A stretch of DNA of 64,000 nucleotides from NCBI GenBank assembly GCA_029721435.1, contig CM056576.1:64933876-64997875 (forward strand), in the 5' to 3' direction. The DNA comes from Gymnothorax reevesii. Lineage: Eukaryota > Chordata > Actinopteri > Anguilliformes > Muraenidae. Position 1 is the stretch's first letter. Every line of letters begins with the position of its first letter. Below, piece after piece: positions 1-10,626 of the stretch. The notes beneath the pieces were generated by a model. The model saw only the letters and a program-made list of their open reading frames with translations. It made no database searches and was not told where the DNA came from. The translations under genes and the position numbers were made by a program.

Positions 1-290
1 ACATTTCAAATTTGTTTTCATTTCATTAAAACAATTTAAACGATCATGAAACACATGCATTGTTTCCATTCCCTGAGTAAAGAGAAGCACGGGAAGTCCG
101 GAGTCATTATCGCTTTCCATGCTACTTGTGATGAGGTACACCTTAACGTAAATTAAATGGAAACTTCAAAGCACAAGGATTTTAATTCTGCATGAGAATC
201 TCATTAAGCATTCAATGAATAATTACTGACTGCGGTGAATAAGGATAAAAAATGTGTAAGACCTACGCCAAACGTGTGAGACTCGGCATC
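1..290 (+). repeat. Dispersed inverted-repeat family, copy 1 (cut by the window edge)
   Basis: This segment aligns by eye with 17405-17620, for example the shared stretches CCCTGAGT, AAACTTCAA.GCACAAGGA and GAGAATCTC followed by GAATAATT.CTGACT. Bases 21-60 also match 17351-17390 in inverted orientation. It is therefore a repeat with long inverted ends, probably a non-autonomous DNA transposon. The left end lies outside the window. Family not recognised. Confidence 0.5.
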
Positions 291-294
291 TCTG

Positions 295-815
295 GTTTAT
301 AGTTGGCGCTTTATTCCCTTTTAAGTAAAATATCTGGCATTCAAAGAATTTGTTATGAAGCACATCGCACAGTTCCTTAAGACCAGTGATAATGGTGAAG
401 TGAATGATTCAATATTGCGGGAAGCACTTAAAGTTTATGTGAGAGGACAAATTACTTCTTATGAAGCCAGTAAGAAAAAGATAAGTGTAGTTGATTGGAA
501 GAAATTGAGAAGCAATTCTCAGTTGCCGAACAGGTTTATAAAAACTCCCTGCCCCAATTCGATTAAAATAACATTCTTAAAATATGGATATAATTCTATC
601 CTGGGAGAAAAAATTGGTAACATATTACTGAAACTTAAATGGAGACATCTTGAGTTTGGTGACAAACCACATAACCTATTGGCAAGGCAGTTAAAGGGAG
701 AACAAGCAAAAAAGCTATTTATAAGATTAAGTCTTAATCTGATACGATGCTCATCGATTTAAGGGATATCGACGAACGATTCAGGGAATTCTATTCAGAA
801 ATTAATACCTCCAAA
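295..815 (+). mobile_element. L1-type ORF2 fragment (degenerate)
   Basis: An open stretch from 355 to 762 encodes 135 residues and then continues in another frame (residues DIDERFREFYSEIN around 768-810). The segment reading LREALKVYVRGQITSYEASKKK, near residues 21-42, matches the linker that follows the endonuclease domain in fish L1 ORF2 proteins (a WDALKAYIRGQIISY-like motif in intact copies). The FRE.Y pattern after the frameshift is the next conserved block. Endonuclease and reverse-transcriptase catalytic motifs are absent, so this is a dead internal fragment. No target duplication was found. Confidence 0.65.
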
Positions 816-1504
816 TCAACAGCAATATAAGAACGCCTCCGTGTCCGCGGGTGTCTACATCTACTTAAAGGGGTTTAACAGCCAGTAGGCTGTAACTGTA
901 TACATATAATTATCACTGCTATCCAACATGTCCAATGGCAGCTAGCGATGCCTACCTGTTTGTAGCATCATTGCTGGATGTCACCTTCATCAAAGTGTTT
1001 CATTCCCCGGTCTAAACACTTGCTGTTTCTGCATCTCTTCTCCACATTGTAATCATACACATGAAGAAATTTAATTGCGGGTATTAAATCAGTGGTCGAG
1101 TTGGCGATATATCCAACTTCCTCGAAGGTTGCGGTAGCACTTATAGTCTTGGTCATTGGGGCCTGTATTTTCTTTCGCGAGGCTTTGTTCGTAAACAATC
1201 TTCAGTCAGTTCAGCCTTTTTCATTCCCACGCGGTTTATGTTCAAATCTTTGCACATCTACCATAATTCTTGCACTTTAACCCATGAAATTGCTTATTGC
1301 TCGCTAACATAGGTTTTGACAGACGCTATGACACTTCTTCTTGCCATACAAACTTCGTCTTACACATAAGCATAAAAAATCTTGTGCTATCTTCGAAATG
1401 CTCAATTAACCTTGTCGCTTTGTTTAAAACAAGTAAATTTTGTGTTGAATCTTTTGATTATGATTAACTTTTGTGGTGTTGTGGTGTATAATAGACCCTT
1501 TTGC
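816..1504. other. Unclassified intronic sequence
   Basis: No gene seen. Around 850-882 the sequence GTCTACATCT followed by AAAGGGGTTTAAC resembles the right end of the TTAA element at 10627-12536 (GTCTACATCT..AAAGGGGTTAA). It may be a decayed end of the same family. The ORFs 968-1198 and 1092-1280 lie opposite each other and resemble nothing known. Confidence 0.3.
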
Positions 1505-1960
1505 CTCATCAGGCTTCATTTGGGACCATTTCGGGCTAACATAGATTGGACTCCTCTTTCACAATTTTTCCATATTGGTCAACTTTTAGGGTATTCTGGG
1601 CCAAAATGTCACCATTTTGGGTTGCCAATGGTCATTTGGGACCATTTCAGGCCACTTTTGACCGGACTCAAATGTCCAACCTTTTTTTTTTTGGTCAACT
1701 TTTTGGGTGTTTTGGGCCAAAATGTGACCTTTGGGGGTCACCAGGTTATCTGGCACCATTTTGTGCTGACTTCAGTCCAGCTCAACAGTCACAATTTTTA
1801 AATTTGAGTCAACTTTGGGGAGTTTTTTTTGCCAAAATACTAACATTTTGGGTCATTTGGGGGCATTTCCGACCAACTTTGATGTGCCTTCAGTTTCAGA
1901 AATCTTCAATGCTTGTTAACATTTTGGCCATTTTCTGCCAAAGACCCTTTTGGATCACGA
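1505..1960 (+). repeat. Degenerate tandem repeat, period about 107-116 bp
   Basis: A motif of the form GGTCATTTGGGACCATTT recurs near 1517, 1633, 1747 and 1854 (spacings 116, 114 and 107). Each copy is followed by TTGGTCAACTTT..GGG and GGGCCAAAATG.. blocks. At least three and a half diverged units are present. Two overlapping open frames (1382-1801 and 1546-2079) run through the array. They look like a by-product of low stop-codon density in the unit rather than genes. Confidence 0.7.
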
Positions 1961-2303
1961 GGAGTAATATTTTTGCCAATATATTTCACATTTGGATACC
2001 AAAGAGTATGAACATTTTGAATATTCTTTGCAGTCTAAATAGCCGTGTAAGCTACAAAGTCAGTATACTTCTATTTTAAAATCTGCTGTGTCACTCCTAG
2101 CTCAAAGATGGGGTATCTTTCCTGTCTCAAAATGTAATTGACTGAAACGTTTAAAGACTTTCATTAAAGAGCGAAGTTATTTTTTAACAATATCCATTTT
2201 GATCCAAATATAATTTATCTAATGTTAACATAGCCTACTTAATAATTTCACAATTGACCGTGAGATATGTTTTAGCCTCTGCTGCACTTCTTGTGATGGG
2301 AGT

Positions 2304-3791
2304 CAGTGGCGTGCACAGACATTATGGGGGGCAAGTGCTCAGGGGGGAGGGGGAGGACACTTTTTTGCACACGTGGAACATGCTATTATAGTGTGAGATT
2401 AAAAAAATAAAATAAACAGTACACGCACATGTTCAATGCAATTCATGACTACTGTCATTCATCAAAAGAAGGCACATGGGTAGCCTTTATGGGGATATTT
2501 TTCTCTCAGGCAATGGGGAACTGCCTGATTCTTCTTTATGTGTTCATTTATGTTGCCTAACAAAACCTACACAAAAAAAAAAACGTTCAGCTTAACAGAT
2601 AGATTTGCAAAGTCGACCGACATTGTTTGTGGTGGTCGTCCTCGCGTTATCGATCATTGTTTGGGCTATAGCATTAAACTAGCTAATCAGGTGACCAGTC
2701 GGCTAAAAAATGCTCAGTTGTTTGGTGCTTTATGAGCAGTGGCGTACCGTCAGATGCCAGGAAGGCCTTCAGTAATATCACCCTTTCCCGGATAATTGCT
2801 CTTAAGCTGTTTGCGATCAGGTTTGATTGATTAACAATCAAACAGTTAATTAACAGAATGGCCACCAACAATGCGTGACACGTAATGATTAAGACATGCT
2901 AATTTCAAAGCGATTGCCTGTTTGCTATGTTGATTCAATTGATGTGAATCCACAAGGGATGATAATCTGCAAAAATCCGAAACTTTCGCGGACTTCACAG
3001 CAATTATTTTCGTCTTCACTCAGCTGTGCTACTGCGCACTTTGGCTGTCACATTCAGAGTATATAGAACGGATTCTCATGGCTAATTGCTCTATGAACGT
3101 CGCAAATTAATTTACGCAAATTCAGAAATTATAAAGACGTAGGATATTTTTTTCCGTAGCCATTGGTGTGCGGAAGTAAGTTTAACGCCGTATAATTTCA
3201 TAGTGCAATGTATAACACGGCTTTCAAAAACAAGTTAGATTCTCGTCGGTTCCTCCAATCAGTCTGAGCAACGGTTGCTAATCGGGGAGGTAAACTGCGA
3301 GAGGTGTCAGTCATTAAGAAGTGAAAGGTGAGGTTATTGCTGGCCCTGTGTTTCTGCCGACGGACCGTCACTGTGTATGAGACATGCTACTGCACAACAA
3401 AATGATTGCAGGTTGGGCTTGGAGGGCAAACTGTACGATTTCACTTGATCTGTGTGTTACCTGGCTGGCGGGGCACAAGACTGTGGCTACCAGTCGCTCA
3501 GCTGATATGCACTGCGCGCGTGTTCACGTGACAAAGGAAGAGAGGTCAGAAGTGCGTGAGGAGGTGGCCCATTTCGGGGCATTTTTTTCAGTAGTTTTTA
3601 ATCACACAGCTTTTATAAAAGATCATTTCAACATTGGCCCCACTAAAGTGTTAATAATAATAATAATTATAATAATAATAAATATAATCATAAAAAAAAA
3701 AAAACGAAATTTCAAGAGGGCATTTTCATTGATAAAGGGCAAACGGGCAAGTGCTGTAGCACCACCTAGCGTCTATTTGTGCACGCCACTG
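2304..3791. mobile_element. Non-autonomous hAT-type element with 8-bp target duplication
   Basis: The left end CAGTGGCGTGCACA and right end TGTGCACGCCACTG are inverted repeats. They are flanked by the identical octamer ATGGGAGT at 2296-2303 and 3792-3799. An 8-bp duplication with CAGTGGCGT-type ends is the signature of hAT transposons. The 1,488-bp interior has no transposase; the + strand ORF 3384-3854 runs out through the right end and is not gene-like. At 2738 a second CAGTGGCGTACCG end appears without a partner, suggesting a partial nested relative. Confidence 0.85.
3651..3704. repeat. TAA-rich microsatellite and poly-A
   Basis: Imperfect (TAA)n followed by A12, near the right end of the hAT element. 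Confidence 0.9.
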
Positions 3792-3897
3792 ATGGGAGTA
3801 GTTTCTCTAGTGCATGGATCTGGTTTGATGTTATTGTATTATCATGGATGCTGAAAATGGATCTTAATCATGCTGGCAAAAAACAATGAGTTGGAAA

Positions 3898-3988
3898 ATA
3901 ATTATTAATAATAATAATCATTGTTCAGAATATTGCCTGTCTTGGTTTTATTATTATTATTACTGTTGTTGTTGTTATTATTATTGTC
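3898..3988. repeat. Imperfect ATT/GTT microsatellite
   Basis: Runs of ATTATT and AATAAT, then TTATTATTATTATTACTG and (GTT)4, with short interruptions. Confidence 0.85.
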
Positions 3989-4339
3989 ATTTAAATCTAT
4001 TATCCAGTTGACTCATCATGCTTCTTCAAAAAACTTCCTTTGAGGTAGATGAATAGAGTACTTGCCAACATTGTTGCTGAAGCATACTGCTAAGACAAAA
4101 TGTAAAAATGTGGTGAAAAGTGACAACAGTGCAAAGGTGAATGTATTACAGAAAGGGCCTGTCGTGAACAACCGCTACTCATGATTTAAACAGTGAATCT
4201 CTCAAACTTGACCCTTGTGTGTTTTGTCATTTATTTTCGTATCCATTCTCCTCCTTCGGTGGCCTTTACACTGCATCAAATGTGTGCCATCCTTCAATTG
4301 GCTGGTGATTGATGTGTGATCTTTGATGTCCCCTCGCAG

Positions 4340-4432
4340 ACCCCGAGCTGGCAGGGATCAGGGCCCTCCGGTAGCCACACTGGCCTCGGCATGGAGCTGG
4401 AAACCTTCAGGGTCCTCGGCGTGATCGACAAG
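4340..4432 (+). CDS. rps6kc1: rps6kc1 internal exon: linker end and first kinase strand
   Basis: A phase 0/0 exon of 31 codons. The acceptor is a pyrimidine-containing tract ending CCTCGCAG (4332-4339) and the donor is AAG|GTAACT (4433). The frame is the one open from 4316. The peptide begins T-P-S-W-Q and ends with E-L-E-T-F-R-V-L-G-V-I-D-K, which I recognise as the start of the C-terminal S6-kinase-like domain of RPS6KC1. It joins without a gap to the exon at 28386, giving D-K-V-M-L-V. In this family the glycine-rich ATP loop is poorly conserved, and no GxGxxG is seen here. No PX or MIT coding sequence lies upstream within the window. Confidence 0.92.
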
Positions 4433-5201
4433 GTAACTCTTGAGCAGCTCTTAGAGAGTTCAGTGGAGGGATCAGCCCCCACACCCCGAGCGGGCCGTCC
4501 TTTGAAGCAGCGGATCTTTGGGATATGAAATGAAAGGCAGAAGCGATTGAAATTGGTCTGTCATCCGGATAGGGGGAGGTTGGCTAGTGTAGTAAGGGGT
4601 TGCGGCAGGATGCCCTCAGGGAAAAAAAAAAATAGAAGAAAGGAAGTCTTTAATCTCTGCGCATCTTGTAAGGTCATGCAAAGTTTGTGGGGTGGTGAAA
4701 AAGGTCAAGCCAAAGGTTGTAATGATTTATTTATCAATTTAGCTGTATGAGTCTTCACCAAAGGGCAAATAAATTACAGCTCCTTGAGCCTAATAATGCG
4801 CACAAGCCAGATTCTTCGTTGAATTTTGGCCAATGAAAGTATTCTGAAAGATCAGACCATCTGTTAAGGCAGAGAAAAGATGCTTTAATGAAATTAATAG
4901 CAGTACATTTTAATTTGATTGTTGAAAGTATTATTTCATTCATGACAAAGTTGTTCAATTAGTGTTCCTTTGATCTGACAATTATGGAGCGTATGCTGGC
5001 GTATAATGCTGAAAAAAGCTCAAAGGTATGTTTGAGATAAAAGCTTCAGATTCTGTAACTATTATGCAAGTTTATGGAGAAATTAAGTATGATTCATTCT
5101 GGGGGTTAGAATCATCTCATTGAAATTGTTCTTATTACAGCAAGTCAGTTGAGCTGTCCTTCCAGAGATAAAGACTTGCTTGTGTGCTGAAAATGTATAT
5201 G

Positions 5202-5731
5202 GACTCAGCTGGCAGACCATTTCCATATATTTTGGGGGTGTCCAGTCATTCAGCCATACTGGAAGGGGGTGACACGGGTGATACAGAAGGTTTTTGGCGT
5301 TAGAATTGACTGCTCCTTTCCTGGAATTGACTGCTCCTTTTGGGAAATATTGCAGCTTATTTATTAGTGCAAGACAGGTATCTGTTAAAGATGCTTCTAG
5401 CGGCTAGCAAGAAACCTGTGCAACAAAAGTGGCTACAGGCAGTTTCTCCAGCAGAGACTGACTGGATAGATATTGTGAATACTATACAGAATATGGAGAG
5501 AATCACCTTTTCGCTAAATCTCCGGGTGGATGAATTTCTGCAATACTGAGAAAAATGGATTGTGTTTGCAACCTCACAAGCTGATATCTGAGCCATTATT
5601 GTATGATCTTTGACATCTTTTTCCATCAGTGCAATAATGGAATGAATGTATAGGTGACCTACTGGTTTGTTTCAACATGTTCTGTTGTATAGTTGTGTAT
5701 TTCTATAAAAATAAAGTATTAAAAAAAAAAA
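5202..5731 (+). mobile_element. 5'-truncated L1 insertion with 13-bp target duplication
   Basis: The segment ends in A-rich sequence (AATAAAGTATT then poly-A) and is bracketed by the identical 13-mer GAAAATGTATATG at 5189-5201 and 5732-5744. It encodes the C-terminus of a fish L1 ORF2: HIFWGCPV..YW at the start, then DRYLLKMLLAASKK (about 5375-5416), DWIDIVNTI..MERITFSL, and EKWIVFATSQADI before a stop near 5590. Frameshifts and a short duplicated ATTGACTGCTCCTTT (5304-5339) break the frame. An AATAAA signal lies near 5711. This is a classic target-primed insertion truncated at its 5' end. Confidence 0.92.
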
Positions 5732-5744
5732 GAAAATGTATATG

Positions 5745-8063
5745 TACTTCTGCAGCTGAGTGCTTAAAACACATTTGATTATTTCATAAAAGTACAGTGC
5801 CATGCTCTAATTTTGAAAGACTTGTTAAATATTAGCTATAAATTTGGTCCCTGTGATTCCTTCCTATCTTTCATTTTAACAAAACTATAGTCTTAAATTA
5901 ATCAGAAATGATTGAAGGAGAAACCTCTTACCTTAAAATAAATATTATTCCCAATAACATATACTGCAATCATTGGCACCGGAAGGAAGTCTTATAATGG
6001 AAATCTAATTGAAGAACATTCCAATTCATATTTTACTGTTTCAAGTTCACTGTAATGATGAGGAAAAAATGGTCACCCATGACTTCCTGTTTCCCTAATG
6101 TATAATTATACAGAGACACACAAGCCGATTTTCTCCTGTTCATATATCGCCATGGAGAAGACAATACAACCCAGCAACAATGTGCAACAGAAAGTTAAGC
6201 TTCACAAATGTGAAAATGGCCATAAAGCTTGGGAAACAAAAATTTCTAAAAGCCCGTGTTGACTGTGCATGTCATAAGGAGGATGGTGGTCAAGAAACAT
6301 CCATGGGTCATATTTGGAGAATTGCAGACATTATTTTTGCATTATGCCTAAAAGTCTCCACAACTGTGATCAGGCTCTACTTACCTCACTGCCTGATATT
6401 TGGGAGGGTTACCAGAAAAAAGCCTCTGTTGTCATCAACAAGGAACTCATGCGCCTCCAATTCTTGAGTGTTATCGAAAACCAAGTTACAAAAAACAGAT
6501 TTTGTGAAGAAGACCGGCAACTGTATCCCTCTGCAGTTTAGGTCTCGTCCGACTATGAAACCAACCTGGGAGTTATTTGTTCATTGCTTTGTAAGACATT
6601 TTTAGGCAAGACTTTTTTTTTCCTTTCTTTGTCATTATCCATGACAGTATTACTTACAGGATTTTTCCGTCCAAAAATGTAAAATATTAGTTATGAAGAT
6701 GATTGGCAAAAGCTTAGCAATTATGTAGTTGCATGGGCATTTGGCAGTTTTTTAGTGCTGAATTCACTGTCTACTTCCCTCTTGAAGCCATTTTCCAGTT
6801 ATTATTTGCACGTGAATCATGAATTCTGACCATGAATGTCCTGTACATTCAATGCTCTGCATGGGGACTGACCTGACAGATCAGGTAATGGATACGCTGC
6901 TTCATAATTGGTTTATTCTACCTGCTAGGTTTTGTCAGAAAAACTCTCTAAGAGTAATGGGCATGCATCTCTTGGCAACCCTTTTCTAATCTCAGTGCAC
7001 CCAGTAGAAGGCTCAGCTTGATTATCGATTATCTCAGAGTTAAATTTAGGGGATCCGAAAATTGTGGTGTACATGTTCTTGGAAAAAAATTTGTTTTCAT
7101 GATATATCTAATTTAATTTCATGCTGGACTTTGTCTGTATGGCCCTCCTCCTGCTGCTCTTACTGCCTCCTTCTGTCCAAAGCTGTGTCCAGATGAGCAC
7201 AGGCATATGAGCAGCTTCATAAATGCAAGCAACACAAACTTGATCCATAACCTTGAGAAGTGGCAACCGCCAGGAAGTCAGTCCAGCTGACATATTGTAT
7301 AAACATGAACTTGAATTGGCAACAGCTGTGAGCGTTTGGCTATTGTTAGCAGAAGACTAAACCGTCGTTACTTGTCATTCATTTCTATTACCCCAGTAGA
7401 AATTTTCATCGCGATGCAGTTTTATTGCAGCAATTAGAATTACAGTCCCGTTTTCTTTGGAAACTTATGGGGCTGTAAAGCCCTTTGAGATGACAAGCTG
7501 TGATTTGATGCTCTAGCCAGCTACATAAACATGAACGTGAATTAGCTGCAGCCACAGCCTTGAGGTTTTGGTTGTGGTTAGTAAAATGCTAACCTATTAT
7601 TAACATTCAACATAGCCACTCATCGCCTGCCTTCATGGTAAATCTACCCACACAACCTCACCAGCCGCTACAACACATTTTGATATTACCGGAAAGTGAA
7701 GTCATCCAGCAGCTTACCTGTTAAGGACAAGTACGGCAAGTTCAGAAGCCAACTTGAGACCGATATTTTTGAAACATTTTGCCAATATCTACATGCGATG
7801 TACTGCATTCACTGTCAGACTCTCTCTTTGACTGTTTTTGATCAGTCCATCTTTCTTTTTTTTTTGGGTTATTTTTGCCGTGTAGGAAGTTGTCACCAAT
7901 AATGGAATAGCAGCATTTTCCACTGGATTTTCCACCAGTTAATCAAAGTTGCCGTTTGGAGCCTATGACTGAATCATTATTGCAGTGATTAATGTGTTTC
8001 AAGTGGGAAGAATTCTTTTGACCCTGAATGATGCAGTCCATTAGCTTCTCATTTCTTAAACAA
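5745..8063. other. Unclassified intronic sequence
   Basis: No coding exon or clear repeat was recognised. Two overlapping + frames at 6180-6467 and 6314-6541 are open but match no family I know and are probably chance or decayed repeat. Confidence 0.4.
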
Positions 8064-8515
8064 CCACGTTGGAAGACACATCAAAAGGTCATGTTATGGT
8101 GTTTCAAGAGGGCCAAATTGTTTGCCTTAATCAAGAAAACAAAAAAAGTCAGGAGATTACTGAAATCACTGGACTTGGTTTAAGAAATGTCCAACAAATT
8201 ATTTTAACATTGACAGATAGTAGTGAATCATCAGTTTTGGAGAAGAAATGGGACAAAAATCATGAATGATTGTGATTGGGGATCATTAAAACATTTGTCG
8301 AAGTCTTATCATGAAAAATCAATGGTAGAACTCGATGGCTATTTTTAACTGTAAAAGTGATTGAGATTAAACAGCTGAGTGGCCACAGGAAAACCACTTT
8401 TTGGGCTCTGCATATCTCTGCTCCAGCTGGCCTTTGTGCGGTGTCATGGCCAAATGAAGTCATAGGTTATCATTTTTTCATCTGAGGCCCATATTTGTGG
8501 AGGAATCAAAAAAAG
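8064..8515 (+). mobile_element. Tc1-like transposase relic (N-terminal part)
   Basis: The frame 8069-8269 contains G-Q-I-V-C-L-N-Q-E-N-K-K-S followed by EITGLGLRNVQQII. This is the paired-type helix-turn-helix of Tc1 transposases. Downstream, in shifted frames, come SLKHLSKSYHEKSMVEL and a VATGKPL block, which match the region leading into the catalytic domain. Stops and frameshifts are frequent and no DDE catalytic residues are recognisable. No inverted ends were found. Confidence 0.6.
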
Positions 8516-9406
8516 GTCTTTCTTTACTGTTTTTGCAGTTTTTCAATGCATGATTGATTTCATGCATACACATAGTAAACTGAAATAACTTCTCTTAATT
8601 GTCTAATTTCTGTAGCCAAATGAGTTGTGCTACTGTTTCAATTCATTCAACTGGTGAGGCATTCATTTAAATGAAATCCGAATGATGAAGTTATTCCAAT
8701 GTTGTTCATAGATTTGCATTTACGATAAATAATATCATACATTTTTCAGTCTTTGAAAATGAAAAAAAATATTGAAATGAAACAGATGTGAAGAATAATA
8801 ATTAAAAACCTTTTAGAAAACCTTCCATATATTTGTTGGTTTTCCAGTAAGTTAAAAAAACACCTACCTATAATGGTTTGGTTGGGTTTTTTTAAAATGT
8901 ATTATCTGTTGACTTCCAGATTGCACACAGCTGCAGGTTACCTTACGCTGCCCCAAATTAATATTATTTCAGCTGAGGTGGACAACAAAAATGCCTTCCA
9001 CCACTAGATAAACCTGTTTGTATTTCATATAAACAGACTGTCCCCACCCTCCTTTTTAAAAAATTTTATGGGATATAAACAGTATGCTGATATGCAGGGC
9101 TGCTGCACTTGCCGTGTCGAGGGAGATGGCACTGTATGTATTTATTTTTTTTCTTTTCCATGAAGGATGTGGCTAGAGTTGCAGAAGGACTATCTTTATT
9201 TGCAGCCCCCCTGACAGTAATGGTCTTCAAGTGACCCGGATGGCAGGGGTTGGTGAGACCATATAGAGGGTCAGTGGGTTTCCTTCTGGTGGCCGCCTGG
9301 TCACTGCCCTCAGGCCTTGCCACTCGCTGTGTGCTGACTGACTGCAGGACGACTTCAGTCTGTTCCCCCCTCTGCTTTGATGCAAATGTGCTGAAGGTAG
9401 CTGCTG

Positions 9407-9451
9407 CCACTTTGGGCAGATGGCCGACCTTCAGGCATCTGCCCAAAGTGG
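9407..9451. repeat. Perfect 16-bp hairpin
   Basis: CCACTTTGGGCAGATG (9407-9422) is exactly inverted at 9436-9451, with a 13-base loop. It is not obviously part of a larger inverted-end element. Confidence 0.85.
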
Positions 9452-10626
9452 ACGAAATGCTGCTAATTTCCCAACTTTTTTTTCCCTTCCTGAATGTTCA
9501 GTTGAAAACTCAATAATTCAGAAGAAGGTCCTCTGCTTGGAGAAAGGGAGAGCTGTTTGTTGAGTAAATTAACCAGTGCCTTCCTGTTTTCATTTTTGTT
9601 GGCGGGCATGAGTCCAACGGACTGAAGGACCAGGCTGATGCCCCTTTGGATCTGCAGGGGAAGTGGGACACAGGCTGGACTGCAGGTTTCTGATAAGAGG
9701 AAACCTTCCACAAACAGACACTGTGCAAATAAACCCAGACAATCACTGAGCTTTCAGATACTGTTCGATATCCATAGACAACGATGATGCTTAATAAGTG
9801 CCAATATTGTGAGCCATAATGCGATTTTAAATGTCTTTTTTTTTTTTTTTTCCCAGGTACATTGATTTTCATGATACTTAAAAAGATTAACAATTCATTT
9901 ATACAACAATTCATTATAGATCCATGAGTGGCCCTTTAGCTCAGCCTCGTCGTGATACAATGATCTTTTTTTTTTTTTTAACCAATAAGGCACTCATTGT
10001 ACAATATTTTATGCCTTAATATCTCACATTACATGACCATGATAATTGCCTTGTTATCTTATATGTGCACACCAGAGTAGACGCATGGATTTTTTCTTAC
10101 TGGTCAGTGTGTCTGGAAGGGATTTATTTTGCTGGTCAAATCTAAAAAAGAATCCGGTCTCAAATCACGTGGTGTTGGTATTTTTGTTGCAAAAAAAATA
10201 CAGTATATATTACCCCTGTTGACTTATGAATGATGGCATCCATTAAGTCAATTTTGTTGTTAATTGAAACCATTTTCACATATAGTTACTCTGAGGTTAT
10301 TTCAAATGCATTCATGCAAAAAAGACTTGCATTATCCCCACATTTTAGCACTTGATTACGGTCACCTGGTTCCTGCTTTTTTTCACCTGAATAACAATCA
10401 AACAATTTGTTTATGTAGGCCTACTAATCAAGACCAATATGAAGCCTATAACAGTCAAGCAATGATCACGACAAAGTGATTGCTTTTAGGCTATATTTAG
10501 CTGGATTGATGTTGCATTGTAAGGATGGCAGCAATCCGAATAAGCGCAAAAAAAAGGGTGAAACTTTCGCAGAATCATATGTCTCACTTTACTGTTTTTC
10601 AGCAGTGTCGGCCTATTGTAACTTAA

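Noticed and set aside
1546..2079. 177-codon + strand ORF as a gene
   Set aside because: It overlaps another long frame within a degenerate tandem repeat; the repeated unit explains both.
6180..6541. Hidden exon of a second gene
   Set aside because: Two frames overlap out of register, no splice signals or recognisable domain.
9066..9711. Overlapping ORFs on both strands around 9.1-9.7 kb
   Set aside because: Open frames on both strands with no known motif; more likely a GC-richer stretch with few stops.
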